From the NCBI GenBank assembly GCA_052435735.1, contig JBQVNB010000009.1, positions 1 to 64,000 on the forward strand: a stretch of DNA of 64,000 nucleotides, read 5' to 3'. Position numbers and translations under genes: made by a program. This DNA comes from Aliihoeflea sp052435735. Its GTDB lineage: Bacteria; Pseudomonadota; Alphaproteobacteria; Rhizobiales; Rhizobiaceae. The notes beneath the pieces are model-generated. The model was given only the letters and a program-made list of their open reading frames with translations. It was not told where the DNA came from and searched no databases. This document shows, piece by piece, positions 1 to 7,512 of the stretch; position 1 is the stretch's first letter; each line of letters begins with the position of its first letter.

Positions 1-85
1 CCTCCGCGACAGGATAACCACGCTCGGTGGTCTGCGCGACCGCATCGCGCTTGAACTCATCAGTGAAATTGCCAGACCCCATCAT
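1..85 (-). CDS. IS3-family transposase OrfA, N-terminal fragment
   Basis: Minus-strand translation from the ATG pair at 85 and 82 gives MMGSGNFTDEFKRD followed by AVAQTTERGYPVAE, the typical start of an IS3-family OrfA (an N-terminal helix-turn-helix that binds the element's ends). The reading frame runs off the window at position 1, so nothing can be said about OrfB, the frameshift that would join them, or whether the element is intact. A purine-rich GGCAAGGAGG sequence lies just upstream of the start and makes a good ribosome binding site. Confidence 0.7.
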   Translation of the reverse strand, partial: MMGSGNFTDEFKRDAVAQTTERGYPVAE

Positions 86-122
86 GGCCTCCTTGCCTCA
101 AAATTAGGGAAGAAGGCGTCCA
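1..122 (-). mobile_element. IS3-family insertion sequence, one end (cut by window edge)
   Basis: The window opens inside an insertion sequence. Its first reading frame (orfA) starts at 85 on the minus strand. The likely terminal end, read outward-in on the minus strand, begins TGGACGCCTTC at 122, which fits the TG-start usual for IS3-family ends. Just to the right, a tyrosine-recombinase reading frame runs open from about 124, so the element seems to have landed inside that recombinase gene. The exact end at 122 is inferred; the other end and any target duplication lie outside the window. Confidence 0.6.
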
Positions 123-369
123 CAAATCTAGGGGCTATTCACCCTACACCGGGCGTGGCGTAATAAAGGGGCTGCTCCCACATGGGCCTCACAATGTGCG
201 CGACGTGCTGGCGACCCACATCCTGAAGCAGACAGGCTCATACGAACAGGCAAGCTACGCTATCCAAGACACGCCCGACATGGTGGCGAAACACTACGGA
301 CGATTTTTGCCACAGGACAAGGCAGCACTGGCCGCGCGCATTCTCAATCAGGTTTGGAGTGCGGCATAG
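123..369 (+). pseudogene. Tyrosine recombinase, C-terminal remnant cut by the IS
   Basis: The plus-strand frame from 124 to the TAG at 367-369 has no start codon of its own and reads as the end of a tyrosine recombinase. It contains RGYSPYTGRG, then HNVRDVLATHIL (an HxxR box), then a helix, then AKHYGRFLP with the expected catalytic tyrosine, and a short tail. Everything upstream of the HxxR box is replaced by the insertion sequence, so the gene is dead here. It probably records an older integration event at this side of the island. It is distinct from the three large recombinases at 22990-27851. Confidence 0.75.
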
Positions 370-452
370 TAGTGTGCACTTAACCTTTCTCTTTGGGAGG
401 AAGCCGGCGATAGTCGCCGAATACGTTTGCGTTCGAGCAGGATTCCGCGCCC

Positions 453-707
453 ATGTCCAAGTCCTCGCGTCTCGTCGATCAATCGACAGAGTTATTCCCA
501 TTTAATAGGGAGACCTACGAGCGTATTACAGAAGAGTTCGATACCATCGAACACCGCTTTCGCAGCCTACAACATTCCGGCAACGTTGAAGCGAAACGCC
601 TAGGTGATTTGGCGGCGCAGATTAACGGCCAGATTTGGGAGCTGTGGTCCGCGATTGTCGAGGCAGAAGATCGAGAACGGGATGCGGAAACGAAGACTGC
701 TTCCTGA
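453..707 (+). CDS. Small hypothetical protein (84 aa)
   Basis: An 84-residue frame follows the recombinase remnant by 83 bp on the same strand. It is charged and helical in character, with no Cys, no membrane segment and no motif I recognise; the middle (ITEEFDTIEHRFRSLQ) looks like a short amphipathic helix. Small helical genes often sit just after integrases, which makes it plausible. The start at 453 is the only ATG that gives the full frame. No function is proposed, and the frame could be chance. Confidence 0.4.
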   Translation: MSKSSRLVDQSTELFPFNRETYERITEEFDTIEHRFRSLQHSGNVEAKRLGDLAAQINGQIWELWSAIVEAEDRERDAETKTAS

Positions 708-847
708 TCTGCGTGGCGTCACGAGGTGACCTACGCACTCGAATTATCAGTCTGCCTGTTGCATCTCGAGTCTTGTTTTCGCTGTCTTCCCTCGGATTGG
801 ACGTGCCGAGTTCTGTCGACAACGTCGCTGTAAGAATTCGTCGGATT

Positions 848-1108
848 TCATATCTGAAATCCGAACTTTCGGGCCGTGCCCCTTGGTAGTCGAATACCCG
901 CCCCCCCGGATTCCGTTTCCGGCAGGAACTCGACCCCTGCGTCGATGAGCGCCTTCTGCACGCGCAGGCTGATTTCCAGGCCGACCGGTTCTCCTGCTTC
1001 GATGCGCACGAGCGAGCGCTTGCTGATGCCGGCGCGCTCGCAGAGCTCGGTCGTTGACATGTCGAGGGCAGAGCGCGCGGCGCGCAGGAGATCGAAAGAT
1101 GCTTGCAT
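848..1108 (-). CDS. XRE-family helix-turn-helix regulator (86 aa)
   Basis: A small cytoplasmic DNA-binding protein. Residues 1-60 form a Cro/C1-type domain: LLRAARSALDMSTTELCERAGISKRSLVRIEAGE, with the recognition helix around SKRSLVRIE. A short tail follows, including GVEFLP, which is typical of the Rhizobiales single-domain XRE proteins that end in a small beta segment. It is divergent from the DUF6634-AAA-M41 operon that starts 165 bp away at 1273, so the shared intergenic region probably carries both promoters and the protein may repress the operon or itself. No operator sequence is evident by eye. Confidence 0.75.
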   Translation of the reverse strand: MQASFDLLRAARSALDMSTTELCERAGISKRSLVRIEAGEPVGLEISLRVQKALIDAGVEFLPETESGGAGIRLPRGTARKFGFQI

Positions 1109-1272
1109 GGTCGACTTGTAGCCGATCCGAATCCTAGACGCCAGGCGTCGCGACGCCTCATCTGGCCGGTGGACGCCGGCCCCTCCGACGCCTTATGCAA
1201 GGTCTCGTCACGAAGCGAATCGCCATCCGCACCCCAGCATCCGGGCCGGCGGCGAGATCCCGGAGCCTTGCC

Positions 1273-1620
1273 ATGGTCACCTTCACGAACGGCAACCCAC
1301 AACATGAGTCTTTGGCCAAAACGGCGGAGCGGCTGTCGGCGCTCGCCGCCGACCTGAGGGCGATCGCTCATGGCCAGCTCCCGGAGGAATTCCTCGCGGG
1401 ATCAGCGCCCACCCTCGACTGGTGGAGCCCGGCGGTCCGTCCGTCCGTTTGCCTCGAAGGTCTGGTGAGCGGCCATCCCGTCCTCGTCGGCCAGGATCGG
1501 GCCATCCGCACGTCCGAGTTATGGCACCTCGACCAAGAAGCTGGCTGGGCCAGGACCTATTCAAGGTGGTACCGCCTCGGCCAGCCCGCGCCTGCGCTAG
1601 GTCAGGGAACTGGATCGTGA
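1273..1620 (+). CDS. DUF6634 family protein
   Basis: A 115-residue protein starting MVTFTNGNPQ. It has an N-terminal helix (AKTAERLSALAADLRAIAHG), a central WWSPAVRPSVCLEGLV strand region and a LWHLDQEAGWARTYSRWYRLG tail. This matches my memory of the DUF6634 family, small proteins of unknown function common on Rhizobiales islands. I chose the ATG at 1273 over 1195 because the extra residues are Arg/Ala-rich and unlike the family. Its stop overlaps the GTG start of the AAA gene (GTGA), so the two are very likely translationally coupled. The biochemical role is unknown. Confidence 0.65.
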   Translation: MVTFTNGNPQHESLAKTAERLSALAADLRAIAHGQLPEEFLAGSAPTLDWWSPAVRPSVCLEGLVSGHPVLVGQDRAIRTSELWHLDQEAGWARTYSRWYRLGQPAPALGQGTGS

Positions 1621-3203
1621 ACATCGATGACGGCATTGACCATGACCGGCATTTTCAGCGACGCTTGGCAGCGGCGGTGGCCGGGGTGCATCTGCCTTCG
1701 GAGGAAGAACTCTTGCGTGGCATGTCCTTCTTCAAGGACCGCCTCGTCGAGGACGTCCGCGAATATGCGGGCCGCATGGGCCGCGCTGCGAAGAAGCGGG
1801 CGACCTTGGGACCTGCGAGCATCATTGCCTGCCTCGATGAACTCGCCGTCGACCCTTGCCTGGAGGCGGTAACGGTCCTTGAGGAAGTGATCGCCGAAGC
1901 CGAGAATCCAAAGCGGTTTCCTGTCGCTGCCTGCCGGCTGCGCTGCCGGATCTACCGCGCCTGGCTCGGGGACGAGGATGCCATGGCGCAGGTCGCCGCC
2001 GAGGCCGCGGCGCGCGTCTTCGACGACGGCCGCCTCGACGGGCTTCCCGAGTTGACCTGGGATGCGCTCGCTTGGGGCGCCTTGTCCGTGCGCATAGCGG
2101 GATGGAAGGACACGGGTGTTGCCATCGCCGCTTCGCACACTCGCACTGATCATGAGCTCCAGCGCACTCGCCAGCAGTTCCGACGCAGCTTCCAACGTGC
2201 CGTCGAGCGTGAGTTGGAAGAGCGTTTGGCGGAGAGCGACGTCAAGAAAGCAGAGCAGAAGGATGAGGACTTCGGTCTCGGGAGCGAGGCGTCCGACAGC
2301 GACATTGACGATGAAAGCGTTCCGTCCCCACGCCCCAGCACCGATGGCGTGGTCATCTTGACCGGGGTCGGCAATGACACGACGTCCGAGGGAAAGAAGG
2401 TCGTCAAGGAATTCGCCTCCCTCATCGGCAAGCCGGTTCCGATGCGGGCCCCACCCGACCTCTCGCTCGTTCGGGAAGAACTCGTGGCGGAGTTTCCCTA
2501 CGCCGCTGGCATCGTCGACGCCCTGCTGAAGACCATGATCGGCCGCGACCACGTCTGGCTGCGGCCGACATTGCTGGTAGGATCGCCAGGATGCGGAAAA
2601 ACGCGATTTGCCCGCCGCTTCGCCGAAGTCGTCGGTCTGCCCTACGAACTCGTGCCGTGCGGCGGGCTCAGCGACAGCGCGATCGGGGGTACCGCGCGGC
2701 GCTGGTCCTCCGGCGAACCCAGCATTCCGATCATGTCCATCCGTCGGCACGGCATCGCCAATCCTTGTATGATCCTCGACGAGATCGAGAAAGTCGGCAC
2801 CAACCGCAACAACGGCAACCCGCACGATGTCCTGATCGGGCTGCTCGAGAACGAGACCGCGCAGCGCTGGCACGACCCCTATGTCGAGTCCCACTGCAAC
2901 CTGAGCAATGTGGTCTGGCTGATGACGGCCAACAGCGTCGGGCCAGTCCCCTCTGTCCTGCGGGACCGGTGCCGGACCCTTCGCTTTCCTGATCCCGGCC
3001 CCGACGACCTCGACATGCTGGCGCAGCGGATCCTTCAGCGGCTCTATGAAGACACCGGTCACGACCGGCGTTGGGCGACGCCGCTTGATGGGGCCGAGCG
3101 CGCGGCCCTCGGTGAAGCCTGGCCGGGTGGTTCGATCCGCAAGCTGGAACGGCTTGTCGAAGGACTGATCGCGGCTCGCGATCAAGCGCAGGTGCCGCAA
3201 TGA
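1617..3203 (+). CDS. AAA+ ATPase (528 aa), partner of the M41-like peptidase
   Basis: A soluble AAA+ protein. Residues 1-240 are helical and charged, with an acidic stretch around 205-235. The ATPase core follows, with Walker A VGSPGCGKT at 321-329, Walker B CMILDEIEKVG near 378, a sensor-1 region (VVWLMTANS) and an Arg-rich box (LRDRCRTLRF). The core resembles the Lon-type AAA module, but no protease domain is attached. The GTG at 1617 is preferred as start because it overlaps the upstream stop as GTGA. The 3' end overlaps the next gene as ATGA, so ATPase and peptidase are made together. I infer that it remodels or unfolds substrates for the M41-like partner. Confidence 0.8.
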   Translation: MNIDDGIDHDRHFQRRLAAAVAGVHLPSEEELLRGMSFFKDRLVEDVREYAGRMGRAAKKRATLGPASIIACLDELAVDPCLEAVTVLEEVIAEAENPKRFPVAACRLRCRIYRAWLGDEDAMAQVAAEAAARVFDDGRLDGLPELTWDALAWGALSVRIAGWKDTGVAIAASHTRTDHELQRTRQQFRRSFQRAVERELEERLAESDVKKAEQKDEDFGLGSEASDSDIDDESVPSPRPSTDGVVILTGVGNDTTSEGKKVVKEFASLIGKPVPMRAPPDLSLVREELVAEFPYAAGIVDALLKTMIGRDHVWLRPTLLVGSPGCGKTRFARRFAEVVGLPYELVPCGGLSDSAIGGTARRWSSGEPSIPIMSIRRHGIANPCMILDEIEKVGTNRNNGNPHDVLIGLLENETAQRWHDPYVESHCNLSNVVWLMTANSVGPVPSVLRDRCRTLRFPDPGPDDLDMLAQRILQRLYEDTGHDRRWATPLDGAERAALGEAWPGGSIRKLERLVEGLIAARDQAQVPQ

Positions 3204-3850
3204 CGAATCCTTCGACAACAGCGGATCAGGCAAGTGCGGACGCCGGCTCGGAACGGCACTCCTCAACGGGACGATGCGCGCTGCCATCGAACGCGCTCCT
3301 CTACCGGCTCGCCATCCACGAAGCCGGACATGCCGTGGCAAGGATCCAGCTCGATGCCGGCACGCTCGAGCTGATCACGCTGGACCTCGCGCGCGAGCGC
3401 GGCGGCGGCGTCTCGTGGATTCCCGACGATGATGACGAGGCAACCGAGACGCGCCTGACAAACGAACTCATCATCATGCTGGCGGGTCGGGCGGCCGAGG
3501 ACGTCCTGGTCGGATCGGTATCTGCTTATTCCGGCGGGCCCGAGTTCAGCGATCTCGCACAGGCGAACGAACTCGCCCTGCGCATGGAGACGGTGTTGGG
3601 ATTCGGGACGGCGCTGCCGCTGCTGCACCTGCCGACCGCCGATCGCACCATGCTCCTCACCATGGACAAGGAACTGGCAGTCCGAATCCATGAGCGGCTC
3701 GCGAGAGCATATGAGGAAGCACGCGCTCTGGTCGGCCGGCAGCAGGCGGCGGTGAAGTACATGGCGGCGTTGATCCTCCACGAAAGGCCGCTCGAAGGTC
3801 ACCGCCTCCAACGCATCGTCGAGCGGATCCACAGCAAGGTCGTTCCGTGA
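3200..3850 (+). CDS. Free-standing M41 (FtsH-type) zinc metallopeptidase-like protein
   Basis: A 216-residue protein with only the peptidase part of FtsH. HEAGHAVAR at 40-48 holds the zinc-binding HExxH. About 70 residues on, AGRAAEDVLVG and FSDLAQANELA match the M41 helix whose Asp is the third zinc ligand. There is no AAA domain and no transmembrane segment, unlike FtsH (about 640 residues, membrane bound). The AAA ATPase is the preceding gene, overlapping by ATGA, and the next gene overlaps as GTGA. The pair may act as a split ATP-dependent protease; that is inference from the domains and coupling. Confidence 0.78.
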   Translation: MTNPSTTADQASADAGSERHSSTGRCALPSNALLYRLAIHEAGHAVARIQLDAGTLELITLDLARERGGGVSWIPDDDDEATETRLTNELIIMLAGRAAEDVLVGSVSAYSGGPEFSDLAQANELALRMETVLGFGTALPLLHLPTADRTMLLTMDKELAVRIHERLARAYEEARALVGRQQAAVKYMAALILHERPLEGHRLQRIVERIHSKVVP

Positions 3851-4605
3851 GGATATGGTTCCTTTCCGACGTCCAGCTCGAAGTGGCGCCGTTTTCTGGA
3901 CCGCTCGCGATACCCGACGCCGAAGTCTGCGTCGTGGCCGGCGATCACTTCCAAGGCGTCGCCACAGCGTCCGCTGGCCGGCTGATCACATCGCACCCGC
4001 CATGCCTTGCGTCTACGTCGCCGGGAACCACGAGTTCTACAAGGCTCGATCCAGGAAGGCCTGGAGGATGGACGACGCGTGGCGCAAGGATTCGCCAACG
4101 TCCATTTCCTGGAGCAGGACATGGTGACCATCGGTGGCGTCTGATTCCTTGGCGCGACGCTCTGGACTGACTATCGAATTGAAGGCCACCTGGCCATGAT
4201 GCACGCCCGCGAGCGCATGAACGACTGCAGGGCAATCACGCTTCAGAAGAAGCCATGGCGCCGCTTCGTGTCGGAGGCCGCCGCAATGATTCACGACCAG
4301 TCGCGCGCCTTCATCGCCTCCGCGCTTGCAGCCGTATCTTTGCGACCGTCGTCGTCACCCACCACCTGCCACACAAAAAGTCGGTCCCGCCACGCTTCAC
4401 CGGAGACCTCCTCAACGCCGCATACGCGTTCGATCTTGAAGAACTCAACGCCGCGGGACGGCCCGCTCTAAGGATTCACGGGCACGTCCACGACAGCTGC
4501 GACTATCGAATCCATTAGACGCGTATAATGGCCCATCCGCGTGGGTATGGAGGCAAGAACCGGTCACACGATCCGGGGCTGATCGAGCTGAACGTCTGGA
4601 GTTGA
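3847..4605 (+). pseudogene. Calcineurin-like metallophosphoesterase, decayed
   Basis: Translation starts at the GTG overlapping the peptidase stop: VRIWFLSDVQLEVAPF, a metallophosphoesterase opening. The signal then changes frame several times. CVYVAGNHEFYK (the GNHE metal box) is in another frame near 4010. TIGGV is followed by an in-frame TGA at about 4142 before FLGATLWTDY. VVVTHHLPHK and RIHGHVHDSCDYRI (the GHVH box) lie in further frames. A TAG at 4516-4518 precedes GYGGKNRSHDPGL near the end. All metal-binding boxes are still recognisable, so loss is recent. At least two frameshifts and two stops make a sequencing error an unlikely full explanation. Confidence 0.85.
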
Positions 4606-4808
4606 TGCAGGGCGGACGCCGGATGTTCGAGCGGAAGCCGAGCCTATAGTGAAGCGGCGCCTTTGCGGCCCATTCCGGCCGTTCCATCGACACTTATGAC
4701 TTCCCGAAATCCGACATCAATTATTGTCTAGCAAAACGGGGACAGACGAGCGTCAGCATCTATTTGAGTGAACCAATCTGAAGAAAGCCGGCGGACTACC
4801 TAGAGCCG

Positions 4809-5321
4809 TCAGGATGCCAACTGCCCATGCCTTTCGAGGAGCCGCATCAACACGGCATTGGCGTGGGTGAAATTCGCGAGCTGGCCTTGGAGATGGTACG
4901 CCCACTTCTCGCCGTGGAACAGATTGTTGCGAAAGCGCCAGACGATCATCATCACGGTCAGCAGCCGATCGCGCGGGTCGTTGTTGGTCCCGTCGACGAC
5001 CGCTCGAACTAGGTCGGGCTGATCGGCGGGACGCAGGTGGAGGTGCGCGAAGTGGTGCGTAAACACGCCGTTCGAAAAGTAGCGCTGCCGAAAATAGACC
5101 AGCTCTCCATTATATTTGTCGGCGTCGAGCGTGCCTGCATCGCGCCACTCGTCGGCTTTCGCGCAAATGAGATCGGCGCGCGCGAAATTGCCCATGACCT
5201 GCGCCTCGAACAGACTCCAGAGGAAGGTGAAGTTGAAGATCGCTGCGCGGTCCTCTTCGGGCAGCGCCTGGAAACCCGGTGCGCGCGCCAACAGCCATTG
5301 CATGCTCATGTTATGCCCCAT
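4809..5321 (-). CDS. HEPN-motif protein, small (170 aa), last gene of the TrlF-TauD operon
   Basis: A mostly helical protein with RNNLFH at 131-136. This fits the HEPN catalytic signature R-x4-6-H with a polar residue after Arg, the hallmark of HEPN RNases and toxins. The N-terminal half has an aromatic helix (IFNFTFLWSLFEAQVMG). It lies 22 bp after the GIY-YIG gene on the same strand and is the last gene of the run from 10488. The start at 5321 is chosen for spacing; ATGs at 5309 and 5303 are alternatives and the upstream frame to 5564 overlaps the GIY-YIG gene. RNase activity is inferred from the motif only. I do not recognise the subfamily. Confidence 0.65.
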   Translation of the reverse strand: MGHNMSMQWLLARAPGFQALPEEDRAAIFNFTFLWSLFEAQVMGNFARADLICAKADEWRDAGTLDADKYNGELVYFRQRYFSNGVFTHHFAHLHLRPADQPDLVRAVVDGTNNDPRDRLLTVMMIVWRFRNNLFHGEKWAYHLQGQLANFTHANAVLMRLLERHGQLAS

Positions 5322-5343
5322 TCGTTGTTGGTCTCGAGGACAG

Positions 5344-5850
5344 TCAGTATCCTGGCCCGTCGCAGTCATCCGGGGACAGTTCCGAGAAGTCGGTGAGCGT
5401 GTCGCACTGGATGCAGTAATACATCTGAGAGGCCTCCTGAAAATGCATGCCGCATAGGCATCCGCAGAAGGGACAGCATTCGTCGATTTCGAGGTCAGCC
5501 CACTCCCACACACCGAGATATTCGGGGATGGCGTCGCGGTCGTAGCCGGTGATCTCAAAGGCATCGGCGTTCTTCGCGACGAACCCGCGCTGTCCGACTT
5601 CCATTAGGAAAGGCAAGACGTCGGCCGGCTCGACGTAGAACCACTCGCCGCGGCCGCGCCGGGATGCGAGGCGACGATGCAGATCGCGCTCGGTCTCGAA
5701 ATCGTCGGCCGACGTAATCCAGCCGAGGAGTTTGAGTTCGAGCGGATTGCCGGTCTGCAGATCGCTCCTTCGCCGGCCAATATCCTTGGCAACGCCGACC
5801 TTGATCGGCGAGCACCCGTTTTCATCCTCGCCTATGAAGTAAACCGGCAT
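5344..5850 (-). CDS. GIY-YIG (T5orf172/MUG113-like) protein with C-terminal zinc ribbon
   Basis: A 168-residue protein. The N-terminal 90 residues follow the T5orf172/MUG113 branch of the GIY-YIG fold: VYFIGE, IKVGVAKDIGRRRSDLQTG, a conserved ERDLHRRLASRRGRGEWF with helix-borne Arg and Glu, and a strand ending in FYV. From residue 125 there are two Cys pairs (CCPFCGCLCG and YYCIQC), a likely zinc ribbon. Such domains usually bind or cut nucleic acid. The gene sits between two HEPN genes on the same strand, 35 bp after the upstream HEPN stop and 22 bp before the next start, so it is probably co-transcribed. Confidence 0.75.
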   Translation of the reverse strand: MPVYFIGEDENGCSPIKVGVAKDIGRRRSDLQTGNPLELKLLGWITSADDFETERDLHRRLASRRGRGEWFYVEPADVLPFLMEVGQRGFVAKNADAFEITGYDRDAIPEYLGVWEWADLEIDECCPFCGCLCGMHFQEASQMYYCIQCDTLTDFSELSPDDCDGPGY

Positions 5851-5885
5851 AGGCCTTGCCCCGTTGCGTCTATCTGCATTTGCGA

Positions 5886-6824
5886 TCAGTCATTCCCGTA
5901 GTCTGGCTCGTATTCCATTTCACGTTCTTGCTGGTCCTCGTGGATGTAGTTCAGTCCAGAGGCGTCGAGCTCGTCGCTTCCCATCAGCGTCAAGTCGCAT
6001 GTTGGGCAGCGAAACTCTTCACCAACGAACTCGCGGTCGACGACTTCCCAGATCGCATGCTCATCGCGCTCCTCGCTGATGTCTTCGCCGGTTTGCTCGC
6101 CGGTCATGAAGGCTCGGCATTTGCACGCCGGGCAGCTCTCCGCCCAGATCTCGTCGTAGCGGCTCTTGAAGATTCCGACCTGGTGCTGCGGTTCGCGCAA
6201 TTCCGCTTCGCCAGTCAGGCGCTCCCGCTCTGCCTTCTTCAACGCCTCGAATTGCTCGCGGGCGGCTTCGACGCGCAGCTTGACGGCGGCCGCGAGAGCC
6301 TTGGTGGCTTCATTGAGAAGCTGGCGGGGCGCTTTTGCATCGGCCGCGCCGAGCCATTGCTCCAGGGATGAACCCATCTGGTACAGGATCGTGTCGCACG
6401 CATGCCAATAGCGTGCCTCCCAAGCGTCGAGACGCATCGTCCGGAAGGGAAGATCGGCCGAATGCAGCTCGGCGTTTCGACGTTCGGCGATGTCCTGGCA
6501 GAATTTCTGGACCGTCTTGTCGAAGCGAGGAACGAGGTGGGCCAGGCGCTCGAACAAGGTCTTGGCTGCGATAGTCTTCACGTCCGTGGTGACGTTGATG
6601 CCGGCGGCGACGAACATAGACTGCCAGTGCGTCGGATCGACCACGAGGCTCGGGTGCTGACGGGCGAGTGCGGCCTTGCCAAGCAGCTCAAGCGCGAGAG
6701 ATGCCCAGAGCTGATACTCGTCGAGATCGCTGGCGCCTTTGCGGGCCAACGCACGGCCGATATAGACCTTCGATTTTGCATGGAGCGCGTCGCCGTTTAT
6801 GGCGATGAAGACGTCTTCATGCAT
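5886..6824 (-). CDS. HEPN-motif protein with C-terminal zinc ribbon (312 aa)
   Basis: The start at 6824 (MHEDVFIAING) overlaps the stop of the dioxygenase gene by 8 bp (ATGCATGA), a translational coupling arrangement. The N-terminal 220 residues are helical and carry RNAELH at 116-121, matching the HEPN RNase signature RNxxxH. A C-terminal segment has two Cys pairs, CPAC at 231 and CPTC at 273, a probable zinc ribbon, and ends in an acidic tail. The longer reading frame back to 6956 lies inside the dioxygenase gene and is not used. RNA cleavage is inferred from the motif; targets are unknown. Confidence 0.72.
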   Translation of the reverse strand: MHEDVFIAINGDALHAKSKVYIGRALARKGASDLDEYQLWASLALELLGKAALARQHPSLVVDPTHWQSMFVAAGINVTTDVKTIAAKTLFERLAHLVPRFDKTVQKFCQDIAERRNAELHSADLPFRTMRLDAWEARYWHACDTILYQMGSSLEQWLGAADAKAPRQLLNEATKALAAAVKLRVEAAREQFEALKKAERERLTGEAELREPQHQVGIFKSRYDEIWAESCPACKCRAFMTGEQTGEDISEERDEHAIWEVVDREFVGEEFRCPTCDLTLMGSDELDASGLNYIHEDQQEREMEYEPDYGND

Positions 6825-7503
6825 CGATGAGAATCCTTGCGAGGCGTCGGCCGGACGCTGGGTCCGACGGACTGCGCCCGTGAAGGACGCGCCAGTTGTC
6901 GATGATGAGGATGTCGCCCTGGCGCCATTGATGGGCTTGGGGCGAAGCCGCGGCAATTCGGTTCTCGATGAGCGCCAGGGCTATGCGGCCGCGCTGGTCA
7001 ACGGCTTCAAGACAGCCGGGATCGTATCGCAGGAAGGCTCCACCCGGCGCGAGGATCGTCGTGTAGAAGGAACGCCGGCCGCTACGAACGAGCATCGGAG
7101 TTGCTTCGAGAAGGTTAAGCTCTTCCGGCGAAAAGCCGAGCGTTTGCCAATCGAGGAGCATCGTCGCCGCTGCGGGCGATCCGGGGTCGATACACCCGAG
7201 GAGGAGGTAGCGGCATGGTCTGGTACGATGACTGAGTTCGGTATGGAACGGCAAGGCGCCCAGCCCGTAGCGGGCGCTCAAGGATCGCGGATGCGCAGCG
7301 TCGGCGCTGTGAGGCTCGATGACCTCTTCGAGCGCGCCAGCGCGGCCGCCAACACGAGTGCCTATGCGATCGCCGAGCTTGCCCAGCTCGCTCACTGTCG
7401 CGTCGGCGTTCGCGCTTTCGCTGCGATGAAGAGACCAGCCGCGCTCCGACAGCGGGTCGAGAGGCGGTCGCGTATCGGAGACGGCGATGTCGTGCGCAGC
7501 CAT
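6817..7503 (-). CDS. TauD/TfdA-like Fe(II)/2-oxoglutarate dioxygenase
   Basis: A 228-residue protein of the double-stranded beta-helix oxygenase fold. The metal triad is visible: FHTEL with His87 and Glu89, and the distal His208 in WRVLHGRS. An Arg pair at 219-220 follows at the spacing expected for 2-oxoglutarate binding. It starts 9 bp after the TrlF stop and overlaps the HEPN gene by 8 bp, so it belongs to one transcript with them. TauD-type enzymes usually hydroxylate small molecules; the substrate here cannot be read from sequence. It is somewhat shorter than typical TauD (about 280 residues), lacking some N-terminal sequence. Confidence 0.75.
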   Translation of the reverse strand: MAAHDIAVSDTRPPLDPLSERGWSLHRSESANADATVSELGKLGDRIGTRVGGRAGALEEVIEPHSADAAHPRSLSARYGLGALPFHTELSHRTRPCRYLLLGCIDPGSPAAATMLLDWQTLGFSPEELNLLEATPMLVRSGRRSFYTTILAPGGAFLRYDPGCLEAVDQRGRIALALIENRIAAASPQAHQWRQGDILIIDNWRVLHGRSPSDPASGRRLARILIDA

Positions 7504-7512
7504 CTCGCCGTC

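Noticed and set aside
1602..3341. 579-residue minus-strand frame opposite the AAA gene
   Set aside because: Antisense shadow; the AAA gene has Walker motifs and couples with its neighbours.
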